Shown: positions 19,328 to 29,630, counted from the first letter of the stretch. The stretch: DNA of 64,000 nucleotides from Pseudomonas sp. DTU12.3 (GCF_004124275.1 NZ_CP027218.1:186001-250000); one strand, 5' to 3'. The notes: a model not told the origin generated them from the sequence alone. A program made the numbers and translations.

Positions 19328-20691
19328 CTCGCTTGCTGGTGGAATGCACCCACGTGTTCAAGCACCCGAAAGTCAATTCCGGAATCCAGCGCGTGGTGCG
19401 CAATGTCATCAAACAGTTGCCGCCGAGCGCCGAAGGCGTCGAATGCATGCCGGTGATCCTGCTCAATGGCCAACTCTATCGTGTACAGCGCCTGGCGCCG
19501 CTCGACACCCCGCTGTTCAATGCCCTGGCGACGTTCGGCGAACGCCTGCAACGCCTCGCGCATCGATTCTGGCAAGGGCACCAGCGCCTCGACACCCGGA
19601 GCAGCTCGAAACTGCTGCGACGCGGGCTGTATGTTGCCTATCGCCTGACGTCATTCGGTTTGTTCGGTGTACCCCTGCGGCTGATTGGCGCCATAAACCA
19701 CACCCAATTGCTCAAGCGCTGCTCACCGCTGCAACATCAGCCCGGTGATCAACTGGTGCTGCTGGATTCCTCCTGGCACTCGGATTTTTTTGCCCACGTC
19801 GAACGACTCAAACGCGATGGCGTCGGCATCATCGCGGTGATCTACGACCTCATCCCGCTGACTCATCCGCAGTTCTACGACACGCGCCTGGTGCAGGTTT
19901 TCAGCGAGTGGTTCGACTGGGTCAGCCGCACCGCCGATGGTTTTATGGCGATCTCCGCGACCGTACGTGATCAGGTGCGTGAGGAACTGCAACAGCGCAT
20001 CGGCTCCGCGCAGGCTGACAAGCGCTGGCTGGATTTTTTCCACCTCGGCTCCGAGCTGGACTTGCACAGCAACGAGGCAACGGTCGAACCGCGCCTGCGC
20101 GAAATGTTCGCCACAGCCGAGCCGGTGTTCCTGATGGTCAGCACCATTGAGCCACGCAAGAACCACGGCTATCTGCTCGACGCCTTTGAGCGCGCCTGGG
20201 CTGCAGGCTCAAATGCCCGCCTGTGCATCGCCGGGCGTGTCGGCTGGAAGTGCGAGGTCCTGCTTGAGCGGGTGCGCGCTCACCCGCAGCTGAATCAGCG
20301 GCTGTTCATGTTCAACGACCTGAGCGATACCAGCCTCGAACACGCCTACGCCCACTCCAAGGCATTGGTCTTCCCCTCGTTCGTCGAAGGCTTCGGCCTG
20401 CCACTGGTGGAGGCCATGCAGCGCGGTCTGCCGGCAATGGCCAGCGATATCGCAGTGTTCCGCGAAATCGGCGGTGAGTTCATGGCGTACTTCGATCTGC
20501 AAGCACCGCAAAGCCTTGCCGATCTGATCGCAGCCTTCGAAAGCAGCGGCCAGTTCCCCGCCGCCCGCGATGTCGCGGACTGGACCTGGATCGGCTGGCG
20601 CGAAGCCAGCGAGCAACTGGCCAAACGCAGTGTGCGTCATGTCCTGGAAGCGCTAACGGCGCCAGCGAGGCAGCATGCGCATTGCCCTTAA
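19324..20691 (+). CDS. wbpX: Rhamnosyltransferase WbpX
   Basis: 455 aa from ATG 19324, overlapping wzt; a longer upstream reading would lie inside wzt. It is a GT-B, GT4-type enzyme: N-terminal GIQRVVRNVIKQLP, hinge LIPLTHPQFYDTRL, C-terminal STIEPRKNHGYLLDAFERAW and VFPSFVEGFGLPLVEAMQRG, where the E-x7-E motif binds the nucleotide sugar. In P. aeruginosa WbpX, WbpY and WbpZ together build the D-rhamnose polymer of A-band antigen on the cytoplasmic side. It overlaps wbpY by 17 nt. Confidence 0.9.
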   Translation: MTRLLVECTHVFKHPKVNSGIQRVVRNVIKQLPPSAEGVECMPVILLNGQLYRVQRLAPLDTPLFNALATFGERLQRLAHRFWQGHQRLDTRSSSKLLRRGLYVAYRLTSFGLFGVPLRLIGAINHTQLLKRCSPLQHQPGDQLVLLDSSWHSDFFAHVERLKRDGVGIIAVIYDLIPLTHPQFYDTRLVQVFSEWFDWVSRTADGFMAISATVRDQVREELQQRIGSAQADKRWLDFFHLGSELDLHSNEATVEPRLREMFATAEPVFLMVSTIEPRKNHGYLLDAFERAWAAGSNARLCIAGRVGWKCEVLLERVRAHPQLNQRLFMFNDLSDTSLEHAYAHSKALVFPSFVEGFGLPLVEAMQRGLPAMASDIAVFREIGGEFMAYFDLQAPQSLADLIAAFESSGQFPAARDVADWTWIGWREASEQLAKRSVRHVLEALTAPARQHAHCP

Positions 20692-21805
20692 CGCACGAAT
20701 TCTGCAGGCACCGCGCACCGGCATCGGCCACTATGTCGCGGAGCTGGTCAACGCTTTGCGCAGCGAAACCGATGTCGAGGTCAGCTTGTTCCATGGCTGG
20801 GGCTGGAGTTCGGCATTGCCGGAAGCGGCCATGCCCGGTTACTCGCGCCTGACGCCGCTGCTGCGGCAAATCCCCGGGGCTTATCAGGCCCGGCGCTGGC
20901 TGGAGCAGAAACGTTTCGATCAGGGCAGCACGCAAGGTATCGACCTGTACCACGAGCCGAGCCTGTGGCCGCTGGCGTTCAACGGCCCGACCGTGATCAC
21001 CCTGCACGACCTCACGCACCTGCATTTTCCGGAAACCCAGCCGCCGGCGCGGCTCAAGGAAATCGAGCGGCGCTTGGCCTCTGGCATACAGCAGGCACGG
21101 CTGATCCTGACCGACTCACAGGCGATTGCCGACGAGGCCCAGGACTATTTTGGTCTGCCCGCCGAGCGCTTTGTCGTAGCGCCATTGGGCGTGGCCGAAC
21201 GTTTCCATCCGCGCGAACCGCACGCCATCGACGCGGTACTCAAAGCGCATGCCGTCGGCTTTCGAGAATACTTTCTGTGTGTCGGCACCCTCGAGCCGCG
21301 CAAGAATCTCTGTCTGGCCCTGCGTGCGCACGCCCTGTTACCGGAAGCCGTGCGCCAGCGCTTTCCGTTGCTGATCGTCGGCATGGCGGGCTGGGAGCGC
21401 GAACAGTTCAGCGAACCGCTGCGCCAAGCCCTGGCGAGCGGGCATGTGTGTCTGCTCGGTTATCTGCCGGACGAACAGGTAGCACAACTGCTGGCCGGCG
21501 CCCGAGCACTGATTTTTCCTTCGCTGTATGAAGGTTTTGGCTTGCCGGTACTCGAGGCGATGGCCAGTGGCACACCGGTAGTCATCACCCGCTCCTCGGC
21601 GATGCCGGAAGTCGCGGGCGCTGCCGGCAACTATATTGAAGCTGACGATGCAGACGGCTTGCGTGATGCAATGAGCCGGTTGATCGACGATCAAGCACAT
21701 TGGCAGGCATGCCGAGAAGCCGGATTGCAGCAGGCACGGCTTTTTTCCTGGGAGCGTTGTGCACAGGCCACGGCCGGTGCCTACCGCCAGGCCATGGGAG
21801 GTTGA
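20675..21805 (+). CDS. wbpY: Rhamnosyltransferase WbpY
   Basis: 376 aa, GT4-family GT-B fold: N-terminal ARILQAPRTGIGHYVAELVN, central TLEPRKNLCLALRAHALLPE, C-terminal IFPSLYEGFGLPVLEAMASG with the conserved EGFGLPVLE. It belongs to the set of three transferases that extend the alpha-D-rhamnan on undecaprenyl phosphate. The start overlaps the end of wbpX. Naming is by position in the rmd...wbpZ operon and by family. Confidence 0.9.
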   Translation: MRIALNARILQAPRTGIGHYVAELVNALRSETDVEVSLFHGWGWSSALPEAAMPGYSRLTPLLRQIPGAYQARRWLEQKRFDQGSTQGIDLYHEPSLWPLAFNGPTVITLHDLTHLHFPETQPPARLKEIERRLASGIQQARLILTDSQAIADEAQDYFGLPAERFVVAPLGVAERFHPREPHAIDAVLKAHAVGFREYFLCVGTLEPRKNLCLALRAHALLPEAVRQRFPLLIVGMAGWEREQFSEPLRQALASGHVCLLGYLPDEQVAQLLAGARALIFPSLYEGFGLPVLEAMASGTPVVITRSSAMPEVAGAAGNYIEADDADGLRDAMSRLIDDQAHWQACREAGLQQARLFSWERCAQATAGAYRQAMGG

Positions 21806-21806
21806 A

Positions 21807-22937
21807 ATGCGCGTACTTCATTTTTTCAAGACTTACCTGCCTGATTCGGTCGGCGGCATCGAACAAGTGATTTTCCAGCTGTGCGAGAGCGGCGCCAAAC
21901 ATGGCATCGACGGCCAGGTGCTGACGCTCAGCGCCGACCCGACGCCGCCGGTGGTGAAACTCGGTCAGCACGAAGTGCACCGCGCCAAACTCGACATTCA
22001 ATTCGCCTCCACCGGGTTCTCCTGGAGCGTGTTCAAGCAGTTTCGCGAAATGGCCGCCGAGGCCGACGTGGTCAACTACCACTTCCCGTGGCCGTTCATG
22101 GACCTGGTGCATTTCGCCAGCGCAACGAACAAGCCCAGTGTCGTCACCTACCACTCGGACATCATTCGCCAGAAGCACCTGCTCAAACTCTATCGTCCGC
22201 TGATGAACCGTTTCCTCGCCAGCGCCGACCGCATCGTCGCGGCATCGCCGAACTACCTGCACACCAGCGATGTTCTGCAGCAGTTTCAGGACAAGACCCG
22301 GGTGATTCCTTATGGCTTGAACAAAGCAGGTTATCCACAGGCCGATAGCGAAAGGATGAACCGTTGGCGCCAACAGCTTGGGGATAAGTTTTTCCTGTTT
22401 GTCGGCGTGATGCGTTACTACAAAGGCCTGCACATTCTGCTCGAAGCGCTGAAAGACGTGGATTACCCGGTGGTGATCGTCGGCGCCGGCCCGCTCGAAC
22501 AGGAACTGCATGCTCAAGCGGCGGCGCTGGGGCTGCGCAATATCCATTTCCTCGGGCGCCTGGGTGATGAAGACAAAGTCGCCTTGCTGCAACTGAGCTA
22601 CGCCATCGTTTTCCCTTCGCACCTGCGCTCGGAAGCGTTCGGTATTTCGCTGCTTGAAGGCGCGATGTACGGCAAGCCGATGATCTCCAGTGAGATCGGC
22701 ACTGGCACCAGCTACATCAATATCCACAACGAAACCGGGCTGGTAGTGCCGCCGAGTAATCCCCAGGCGTTTCGCGAGGCAATGCGTACGTTGTGGGAAG
22801 ATCCGGTGCGCGCTGCTGCGATGGGTGTGAAGGCCGAGGCACGATATCGGCAGTTATTCACCGCCGACGAGATGGGCCGCAAGTGGACAGAGCTGTATCA
22901 GGAATTGCTCGAAGAGAAATCCCTCTCCTACGCCTGA
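21807..22937 (+). CDS. wbpZ: Mannosyl/rhamnosyltransferase WbpZ
   Basis: 376 aa from ATG 21807 with GGGAGG upstream, one base after the wbpY stop. GT4 features: PDSVGGIEQVIFQLCESGAK near the N-terminus, FLFVGVMRYYKGLHILLEAL and FPSHLRSEAFGISLLEGAMY in the C-terminal half. In P. aeruginosa WbpZ adds the first sugars of the A-band chain to the lipid-linked primer. It is the last gene of the operon; a BIME follows directly. Confidence 0.9.
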   Translation: MRVLHFFKTYLPDSVGGIEQVIFQLCESGAKHGIDGQVLTLSADPTPPVVKLGQHEVHRAKLDIQFASTGFSWSVFKQFREMAAEADVVNYHFPWPFMDLVHFASATNKPSVVTYHSDIIRQKHLLKLYRPLMNRFLASADRIVAASPNYLHTSDVLQQFQDKTRVIPYGLNKAGYPQADSERMNRWRQQLGDKFFLFVGVMRYYKGLHILLEALKDVDYPVVIVGAGPLEQELHAQAAALGLRNIHFLGRLGDEDKVALLQLSYAIVFPSHLRSEAFGISLLEGAMYGKPMISSEIGTGTSYINIHNETGLVVPPSNPQAFREAMRTLWEDPVRAAAMGVKAEARYRQLFTADEMGRKWTELYQELLEEKSLSYA

Positions 22938-22954
22938 TCAGGCTGAACCACATC

Positions 22955-23048
22955 CCCCTGCAGGAGCTGCCGCAGGCTGCGATCTTTTGATTTTGATTCT
23001 ATAAACGCAAGATCAAAAGATCGCAGCCTTCGGCAGCTCCTACAGGGG
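22955..23048. repeat. BIME: two inverted REP elements
   Basis: CTGCAGGAGCTGCCGCAGG...GATCTTTTGAT and its inverted partner ATCAAAAGATCGCAGCC...GCAGCTCCTACAGG are separated by about 20 bp. It lies between the convergent ends of wbpZ and the oxidoreductase gene, where it may act as a bidirectional RNA-stabilising hairpin. Confidence 0.88.
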
Positions 23049-23052
23049 CTCG

Positions 23053-25083
23053 TTACAGGTCCAAGACCAAGGGTTGGCTGCTTTGTGCCGGAACTGCGCA
23101 GCAAATCAGCACGTGGCCTGCTTCCGGAATGTCCGCCGGGGGCTGTGGATAATTTACTGCGCCGCTGACCAGCCTTGTTTTGCAGGTGCCGCATGAGCCA
23201 CCGCGGCAACTGAACTCCGGACGCAATCCACGGCTTTCCGCCAGCTCCAGCAGGCTACCGCCATCGGGTTGCCAACGCGCTTCTTTTGCCGAGCGCTCGA
23301 ACACCACAGGCACCGAAGTAGTCGCTGCGGGCGGTTGTTCGATGACGATGGCGTCCGGGTCGGCCTGGCGTTTCAGTGTCGACGGGCCAAAGGTTTCCGC
23401 ATGAATCTTCGCGTCGCGCACATCCAGTTCGCGCAGGCTGTCGTACAGCCCTTGGGTAAAACCACCGGGGCCGCAAAGGACGAAATCGAGCTGGTCGAAA
23501 TCCTCGGCATCCAGCAGGTTCCTCAGCACTGAGCTATCAATTCGGCCCTGCAGATCAAAATCCTCGCCCTCTTGCAGATCGGCTTCCGGCTGGCTGAGCA
23601 AACGCAGCACCCGTACCGCATCGCCAGCCGTTTCCAGCAAACGGTCCAGCTCTTTGCGAAACGGTTGATCCGCGAGGCTGCGCGAACTCTGCAACAACAG
23701 CGTCGGACGAATCCCCCGCGTCCGTAAGCCTTGATAGACCACCTCGCGCAACATCGACAGTAACGGCGTTATTCCCACGCCAGCCGCCAATAGCACCAGC
23801 GGGCGGTGCTCCAGCGGCGCCACAGTGAAATGCCCTTGTGGAGCCCGCGCTTCCAGCACATCGCCAACGCGGATCTGCTCATGCAGATGCGATGAAATCA
23901 AACCTTCGCGTTTGACGCTGATCCGGTAGAAACCATCCGATGGCGCACTCGACAGGCTGTAAGTGCGGATATGCACCTCGCCATCGATCGTGAAGCGTAG
24001 CGGTAAATGCTGACCGGCGAGAAACACCGGCAAACCGGCGCCATCGGCGGGCTCCAGATAGATGGAACGGATGCTGCGACTTTCCGCTTCTATCTTCGCC
24101 ACCCGCAGCGGCCGCCATTGATTGCCCAGCGCTTGCGCCTGCAACCGTGCAGCCGCCTCGACCCAATTGCCGGTCAACAGACTGGTCGGCGACATGCCGT
24201 CGAAGCGCCAGCGCAACGCCAATGCTGCCGGGCGCCGCACCAGTTTCTCCACTTCGAAAGTCCACAACCGCTCAGCGCCTTGAAACGCCTCGATCTGCGG
24301 GTCTTCGAGAAGAATCTCGGTACGCCCGCTGAGTTGCAGCAGATCGCCTGTGGAAAAGTCGATGAACAGCAAGCCAGCCTTGGGATTCAGCAGCAGATTG
24401 CCCAACGTGTTGAAGTGCAGGTTGCCGGCGAAATCGGGGATGGTCAGACGGTTGCCTTCCACCCGTACGAAACCGGGCTGACCGCCTCGATGGGAAACAT
24501 CCACCGCACGCTGGCCATCGACATCCACGTAACTGGCGACGAAAAAGGTATCGGCGCCAGCGATCAACGCGCTGGCGGCATCATCCAGAACATCCAGATG
24601 CTGAGCCGGGCGCGTCTGTGGATCAGTCAGTGCTACACGCTGGAACTGACGCAACTGAATGTATTGCGGGCAGTTACCAAACGCCTGATCCACGCTCACT
24701 TCGAATCCTTCAGCGCTCAGATTGCCGACATGGCCATTGAGGCGATTGCGCCGGCGAGTGTGCAACTCGATGCCGAGCAAACCGATCGGCTCGCCATTGC
24801 GCAATTGCGCCGGGTCATCGGCCGCGACCTGACTGGCGAAATGCAGGTGTTCGGGATCCGGCGATTGGGCAAACCCTGGCGCGCCTTCGAGCACACTGGC
24901 CCACGGCCGCCCATGTGCATCGACGGCGCCGTACAGCAGGAAAGGCAGTTGCTGATAGAACTCACGGTGCTGATCGGGCATCCAGGTGCGAATCACCTTG
25001 CGCCCGAAGGCTTCCATGCGTTCGGCAACGCCGACATGGGCCTGTAACTGCTGTTCGCCAGCGTGCCACGGTGAACCTTCCAT
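23053..25083 (-). CDS. Three-domain oxidoreductase: PNPOx-like, FAD/NAD reductase, 2Fe-2S ferredoxin
   Basis: 676 aa from ATG 25083 (a GTG one codon earlier is possible; AGGAGAGG is upstream). Residues about 1-310 are a pyridoxamine-phosphate-oxidase-like split-barrel flavin domain. About 330-570 is a ferredoxin-NADP reductase-like module (RTYSLSSAP for FAD; LLAAGVGITPLLSML for NAD(P)H). The last 90 residues are a plant-type ferredoxin with CRGGSCGTC and a distal Cys (HVLICCAVP). The architecture suggests NAD(P)H-driven electron transfer to an unknown acceptor. A glutathione S-transferase gene lies 45 bp upstream on the same strand, hinting at detoxification. Substrate unknown. Confidence 0.88.
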   Translation of the reverse strand: MEGSPWHAGEQQLQAHVGVAERMEAFGRKVIRTWMPDQHREFYQQLPFLLYGAVDAHGRPWASVLEGAPGFAQSPDPEHLHFASQVAADDPAQLRNGEPIGLLGIELHTRRRNRLNGHVGNLSAEGFEVSVDQAFGNCPQYIQLRQFQRVALTDPQTRPAQHLDVLDDAASALIAGADTFFVASYVDVDGQRAVDVSHRGGQPGFVRVEGNRLTIPDFAGNLHFNTLGNLLLNPKAGLLFIDFSTGDLLQLSGRTEILLEDPQIEAFQGAERLWTFEVEKLVRRPAALALRWRFDGMSPTSLLTGNWVEAAARLQAQALGNQWRPLRVAKIEAESRSIRSIYLEPADGAGLPVFLAGQHLPLRFTIDGEVHIRTYSLSSAPSDGFYRISVKREGLISSHLHEQIRVGDVLEARAPQGHFTVAPLEHRPLVLLAAGVGITPLLSMLREVVYQGLRTRGIRPTLLLQSSRSLADQPFRKELDRLLETAGDAVRVLRLLSQPEADLQEGEDFDLQGRIDSSVLRNLLDAEDFDQLDFVLCGPGGFTQGLYDSLRELDVRDAKIHAETFGPSTLKRQADPDAIVIEQPPAATTSVPVVFERSAKEARWQPDGGSLLELAESRGLRPEFSCRGGSCGTCKTRLVSGAVNYPQPPADIPEAGHVLICCAVPAQSSQPLVLDL

Positions 25084-25128
25084 CACGACCTCTCCTCTGC
25101 ACCACTGGCGCAGCGTGGATTGCGATTA

Positions 25129-25755
25129 TCAGACTGCGGTTTGCAGACCGGCGGCGGTGCGCGGCATGCCAACAAAACCCGGCAGGGCTTCGACGCGGGC
25201 CAGCCATGCGCGCACATTGGCGTAGTCATCCAGCGCGACATTGCCCTCGGGTGCATGGGCGATATAACTGTAGGCGGAGACGTCAGCAATGCTCGGTTCT
25301 TCGCCCGCCAGATAGGCAGTTTTGCCCAGTTCGGCGTCCATTACTTTGAGCAGGTTGTGCGCACGGCCGATCGCTTCTTCAGCATTCAACTGTGCACCAA
25401 ACACCGTGACCAGGCGCGCAGCGGCAGGCCCGAAAGCAATCGGCCCGGCGGCGGCTGACAACCAGCGCTGTACCCGTGCGGCGCCGACCGGATCGGTAGG
25501 AAGCCAACGGCCGTGGCCGTATTTGTGCGCCAGGTAAACCAAAATGGCATTGGAATCGGCCAGCACCACGCCGTCGTCGTCAATCGCCGGCACTTGGCCG
25601 AAACTGTTGATCGCCAGGTAGGCCGGCTGTTTCTGCTCACCCTTGGCCAAGTCGACGAAGATCAGCTCGGTCGGCAATTTCAGCAGGGACAGCATTAACT
25701 CGACGCGATGAGCGTGGCCGGAACGCGGGAAGTTGTAGAGTTTGATCGCTTGCAT
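25129..25755 (-). CDS. Glutathione S-transferase family protein
   Basis: 208 aa, the standard GST length. The N-terminal thioredoxin-like domain ([40 protein letters not shown], with the cis-Pro and the Asp-Ser that hold the gamma-glutamyl group) precedes an all-alpha domain ([21 protein letters not shown]-capping box). It resembles bacterial GSTs with a Ser near position 12. It is likely co-transcribed with the downstream flavin/2Fe-2S oxidoreductase, and the LysR gene lies just upstream. Substrate not predictable. Confidence 0.92.
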   Translation of the reverse strand: MQAIKLYNFPRSGHAHRVELMLSLLKLPTELIFVDLAKGEQKQPAYLAINSFGQVPAIDDDGVVLADSNAILVYLAHKYGHGRWLPTDPVGAARVQRWLSAAAGPIAFGPAAARLVTVFGAQLNAEEAIGRAHNLLKVMDAELGKTAYLAGEEPSIADVSAYSYIAHAPEGNVALDDYANVRAWLARVEALPGFVGMPRTAAGLQTAV

Positions 25756-25816
25756 GGTCGACTCCGCTGAACAGGGGCGCCACTGCGGGGATGAGAGCGC
25801 CGATGCAGACCATCAT

Positions 25817-25833
25817 CCCCCCGTTGCGGGGGG
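25817..25833. terminator. GC-rich hairpin between lysR and GST genes
   Basis: CCCCCCGTTGCGGGGGG forms a 6-bp all-GC stem with a 5-nt loop, 27 bp beyond the LysR stop's intergenic edge and before the GST start. No T-run follows, so it may attenuate rather than terminate. Confidence 0.4.
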
Positions 25834-25860
25834 AACAGAATCATCACCAAACGCAATCAA

Positions 25861-26787
25861 TTATTTCATCTGGTGCAATAACGCCTCATTTTTCAACGCC
25901 GGATTTTCGCGCAAAGCCTCTACCGTGAAATCCACAAAACTGCGGATCCGCGCCGGGGCCTTGCGTCCGCCCTGATACACCACGTGAATCGGCAAGGGCG
26001 GCAGTTCAAACTCGGCGAGGACGATTTCAAGTTCACCGGAGGCAATCTTGCTCGCCACTTGATAGGACAACACCCGCGTCAAACCCAAGCCCATGCAGGC
26101 TGCGGTAATGGCTGCCTGATTGGCGGTGACGATCAAGCGCGGTTCGGGACGCACGCTGAGCGGTTCGCCCGCATCGAGAAACGGCCATGTGCGTTGCTGG
26201 CCAATCGCTGAGGTCGCCACGACGGGCGCACCGGCCAACGCTTGGGGATGAACCGGCCGACCGTACTTGGCGAAGTAGTCCGGCGAACCGCAGATGACGC
26301 GACGTACCTCTCCCACTCGGATCGCATGCTGATTGCTATCCGCCAAGTCACCGATGCGCACCGCGACATCAATGCCCTCTTCCACCATATTGACGATGCG
26401 ATCGACCAGCACTGCGTTGATCGTGACATCCGGATACTGCGCCAGATAACCCGCCATCACTGGCGTCACAAACAAATCACCAAACAACACCGGCGCCGTC
26501 ACCGTCAATTGCCCACGCGGCTGGGCATGACTGCCCGCCGCAGAATCCTCGGCTTCCTGCACCTCGGCGAGAATCCTCCGACAATCTTCCAGATAACGCT
26601 GCCCCGCTTCACTCAAATGCACACTGCGCGTGGTCCGGATCAGCAACTGCGTACCGATCCGCAACTCCAGCGCCGCCACCGCCCGCGTGACGCTGGCGGC
26701 GGACAGACCCAAGCGACGAGCAGCAGCGGAGAAGCCTTGCTCTTGGGCGACGGTGGTGAAGATGTGCATTTCCTGGAAGCGGTCCAT
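25861..26787 (-). CDS. LysR-family transcriptional regulator
   Basis: 308 aa. The N-terminal winged HTH (residues about 5-60: FTTVAQEQGFSAAARRLGLS, SVTRAVAALELRIGTQLLIR) is followed by a periplasmic-binding-like effector domain. It resembles the CrgA/DsdC-type LysR subgroup that often controls oxidoreductases. Most LysR regulators control a divergent gene, but upstream here is only a BIME and glmS. The nearest candidates are the GST and the flavin/2Fe-2S enzyme, downstream on the same strand. Effector unknown. Confidence 0.9.
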   Translation of the reverse strand: MDRFQEMHIFTTVAQEQGFSAAARRLGLSAASVTRAVAALELRIGTQLLIRTTRSVHLSEAGQRYLEDCRRILAEVQEAEDSAAGSHAQPRGQLTVTAPVLFGDLFVTPVMAGYLAQYPDVTINAVLVDRIVNMVEEGIDVAVRIGDLADSNQHAIRVGEVRRVICGSPDYFAKYGRPVHPQALAGAPVVATSAIGQQRTWPFLDAGEPLSVRPEPRLIVTANQAAITAACMGLGLTRVLSYQVASKIASGELEIVLAEFELPPLPIHVVYQGGRKAPARIRSFVDFTVEALRENPALKNEALLHQMK

Positions 26788-26810
26788 CGGGGTCGACCCT
26801 CACTTGAAAA

Positions 26811-26890
26811 TCAAAAGATCGCAGCCTGCGGCAGCGCCTACAGGTGAAATACGATTCCCGTGTAGGAGCTGCCGCAGGCTGCGATCTTTT
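26811..26890. repeat. BIME: two REP elements, opposite polarity to the other BIMEs
   Basis: ATCAAAAGATCGCAGCCTGC...GCGCCTACAGG is followed after about 15 bp by GTGTAGGAGCTGCCGCAGGC...GATCTTTTTC. The pair is arranged tail-to-tail compared with 8574 and 22955. It separates the lysR start from the glmS stop. Confidence 0.85.
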
Positions 26891-26914
26891 TCGGCTGACT
26901 CAGTTGTGGATAAC

Positions 26915-28747
26915 TTATTCCACCGTCACCGACTTCGCCAGGTTACGCGGCTGATCGACGTCCGTGCCTTTCAGCACCGCAACGTAGTACGACAGTAACT
27001 GCAGCGGAATCGTGTAGAGGATCGGCGAGAGGATGTCGTGGATGTGCGGCATTTGCACTACGTGAGTGCCTTCGCCGTTGGTCATCCCGGCTTTCTCGTC
27101 GGCGAACACGATCAGCTCGCCGCCACGAGCGCGGACTTCCTGCAGGTTGGATTTGAGTTTTTCCAGCAGCTCGTTGTTCGGCGCAACAGTCACCACTGGC
27201 ATGTCGTTATCCACCAGCGCCAGCGGGCCGTGTTTCAGTTCGCCGGCCGGGTAGGCCTCGGCATGGATGTAGGAGATTTCCTTGAGTTTCAAGGCACCTT
27301 CCATCGCTACCGGGAATTGCGCGCCACGGCCAAGGAACAGGGTGTGGTTCTTTTCAGCGAACAGTTCGGCGATTTTTTCCACCGTGCTATCCATCGCCAG
27401 CGCTTCGCCGAGGCGGGTTGGCAGACGACGCAGTTCTTCGACCAGGGTGGCTTCCATGCCTTTGGCAAGGCTGCCGCGCACTTGGCCCAACGACAGGGTC
27501 AACAGCAGCAGGCCGACCAGTTGCGTGGTGAAGGCTTTGGTCGAGGCCACGCCGATTTCGCGACCGGCCTGGGTCAGCAGGGTCAGGTCGGATTCGCGCA
27601 CCAGCGAACTGATGCCGACGTTGCAGATCGCCAGGCTGGCGAGGAAGCCCAACTCTTTGGCGTTGCGCAGCGCGGCCAGGGTGTCGGCGGTTTCACCGGA
27701 CTGCGAGATGGTTACGAACAGGGTGTCTGGCTGCACCACCACTTTGCGGTAGCGGAATTCGCTGGCGACTTCGACCTGGCACGGAATGCCGGCCAGTTCT
27801 TCGAGCCAGTAACGGGCGACCATACCCGCGTGATAGCTGGTGCCACAGGCAACGATCTGCACGTTGCGCACTTTGGCGAACAGCTCGGCCGCTTGTGGAC
27901 CGAATGCTTGAACCAGTACTTGATCGTTGCTCAAGCGACCTTCGAGGGTGCGCTGGACAACGGCCGGTTGCTCGTGGATTTCCTTGAGCATGTAGTGGCG
28001 GAATTCACCTTTGTCGGCGGCTTCGGCACCGTCGGTGTATTGCACCGTCTGGCGCTCGACAGCTTTGCCAGCAATATCCCAGATCTGCACGTGATCGCGG
28101 CGAATTTCGGCGATATCGCCTTCTTCCAGGTACATGAAGCGGTCAGTGACCTGACGCAGGGCCAGTTGATCGGAGGCGAGGAAGTTCTCCCCCAGACCCA
28201 GACCGATCACCAGCGGGCTGCCACTGCGCGCAGCGACCAGACGATCAGGCTGCTTGGCGTTGATCACCGCCAAACCGTAAGCACCGTGCAGTTCCTTGAC
28301 GGTCGCTTTGAGGGCGACGGTCAGGTCTGGCTGATCCTTGAGTTTGTGGTTGAGCAAATGGGCGATGACTTCGGTGTCAGTGTCCGAAGTGAACGCATAA
28401 CCCAGCGCTTTCAGTTGTTCACGCAGTGCTTCGTGGTTCTCGATGATGCCGTTGTGGACAACCGCGATATCGCCGGAGAAATGCGGGTGGGCGTTGCGCT
28501 CGCACGGTGCGCCGTGAGTGGCCCAGCGGGTGTGGGCGATACCGAGACGTCCCACCAGCGGGTGTTCAGCCAGTGCTGCTTCGAGCTCGCTGACTTTGCC
28601 CGGGCGACGCATGCGCTCCAGGGTTTCGTCGTTGGTGTACACCGCCACACCGGCGCTGTCGTAGCCGCGGTATTCGAGGCGCTTGAGGCCTTCGAGCAGG
28701 ATGGCGGTGATGTTACGTTCTGCAACTGCGCCGACAATTCCACACAT
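26915..28747 (-). CDS. glmS: Glutamine-fructose-6-phosphate aminotransferase (isomerizing)
   Basis: 610 aa, the length of E. coli GlmS. The start ATG 28747 exposes Cys at position 2 (MCGIVGAV), the nucleophile of the N-terminal Ntn glutaminase domain. Two SIS domains follow ([14 protein letters not shown], then [20 protein letters not shown]), and the conserved end NLAKSVTVE is present. It makes glucosamine-6-phosphate for peptidoglycan and LPS. The SD AGGAG lies within the last codons of the upstream regulator gene, so the two are coupled. The region just 3' of glmS is the classical Tn7 attachment target; no Tn7 element is present. Confidence 0.97.
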   Translation of the reverse strand: MCGIVGAVAERNITAILLEGLKRLEYRGYDSAGVAVYTNDETLERMRRPGKVSELEAALAEHPLVGRLGIAHTRWATHGAPCERNAHPHFSGDIAVVHNGIIENHEALREQLKALGYAFTSDTDTEVIAHLLNHKLKDQPDLTVALKATVKELHGAYGLAVINAKQPDRLVAARSGSPLVIGLGLGENFLASDQLALRQVTDRFMYLEEGDIAEIRRDHVQIWDIAGKAVERQTVQYTDGAEAADKGEFRHYMLKEIHEQPAVVQRTLEGRLSNDQVLVQAFGPQAAELFAKVRNVQIVACGTSYHAGMVARYWLEELAGIPCQVEVASEFRYRKVVVQPDTLFVTISQSGETADTLAALRNAKELGFLASLAICNVGISSLVRESDLTLLTQAGREIGVASTKAFTTQLVGLLLLTLSLGQVRGSLAKGMEATLVEELRRLPTRLGEALAMDSTVEKIAELFAEKNHTLFLGRGAQFPVAMEGALKLKEISYIHAEAYPAGELKHGPLALVDNDMPVVTVAPNNELLEKLKSNLQEVRARGGELIVFADEKAGMTNGEGTHVVQMPHIHDILSPILYTIPLQLLSYYVAVLKGTDVDQPRNLAKSVTVE

Positions 28748-28749
28748 GC

Positions 28750-29526
28750 TTATTTCTCCTGACTGACAGCCGCGCAAATCAAGTTGATACCGCGGGCCTG
28801 GATCTGATCGCGTGCATCGATGGGCAGGCGATCATCGGTAATGAGGGTATGGACGCTGCTCCATGGCAGCTCCAGATTGGGAATCTTGCGGCCGATCTTG
28901 TCGGCCTCGACCATGACGATGACTTCGCGCGCCACATCAGCCATGACCCGGCTCAAACCGAGCAGTTCATTGAAGGTCGTGGTACCGCGGACCAGATCAA
29001 TACCATCGGCGCCGATAAACAATTGGTCGAAGTCGTAAGAGCGTAGTACCTGCTCAGCGACCTGGCCCTGAAAGGATTCCGAATGCGGATCCCAAGTGCC
29101 GCCGGTCATCAACAGCACCGGTTCGTGCTCAAGCTCGCTCAAGGCGTTGGCGACATGCAGGGAATTGGTCATCACCACCAGACCCGGCTGCTGGCCAAGT
29201 TCGGGGATCATTGCGGCGGTGGTGCTGCCGCTGTCGATGATGATGCGCGCGTGCTCGCGAATGCGTTTCACCGCCGCGCGGGCAATCGCCTGTTTGTACT
29301 TGGAAACGCTTTGCGCGGTTTCAGCGACCAGTTCCTGCGGCATGGTGATTGCGCCGCCGTAACGGCGCAGCAACAGGCCATGGCTTTCCAGCGCGGCAAG
29401 ATCCTTGCGAATCGTAACTTCGGAGGTTTCGAAGCGCTTGGCCAATTCGTCCACACTGACTTCACCCTGCTCGTTCAGCAAGGCAAGAATGTTGTGACGG
29501 CGCTGCGGCGTATTGCGTTTCGACAT
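28750..29526 (-). CDS. glmR: DeoR-family regulator of amino-sugar metabolism
   Basis: 258 aa. The N-terminal DeoR helix-turn-helix ([40 protein letters not shown]) precedes a DeoRC sugar-phosphate sensor domain ([40 protein letters not shown]). It lies two bases upstream of glmS and is co-transcribed with it. In P. aeruginosa the equivalent GlmR controls amino-sugar supply and affects glmS expression. This pair replaces the glmS ribozyme control of Gram-positive bacteria. Confidence 0.92.
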   Translation of the reverse strand: MSKRNTPQRRHNILALLNEQGEVSVDELAKRFETSEVTIRKDLAALESHGLLLRRYGGAITMPQELVAETAQSVSKYKQAIARAAVKRIREHARIIIDSGSTTAAMIPELGQQPGLVVMTNSLHVANALSELEHEPVLLMTGGTWDPHSESFQGQVAEQVLRSYDFDQLFIGADGIDLVRGTTTFNELLGLSRVMADVAREVIVMVEADKIGRKIPNLELPWSSVHTLITDDRLPIDARDQIQARGINLICAAVSQEK

Positions 29527-29630
29527 GACGACCTAAGTTTCGATTCGAAAGATAACGGAAGCAATAAAAACCTATCGGCCCCAAATCGTCAAGCAGCAGG
29601 CAGACTTTTTTGAAAACGACACAAACAAAA

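Noticed and set aside
26811..26914. Tn7-type insertion near the glmS 3' end
   Set aside because: The region downstream of glmS contains only a REP pair and the LysR gene start; no transposon ends or tns genes.
26891..28747. glmS ribozyme/riboswitch upstream of glmS
   Set aside because: Only two bases separate glmR and glmS and no ribozyme core is possible; this control belongs to Gram-positive bacteria, whereas GlmR is present here.
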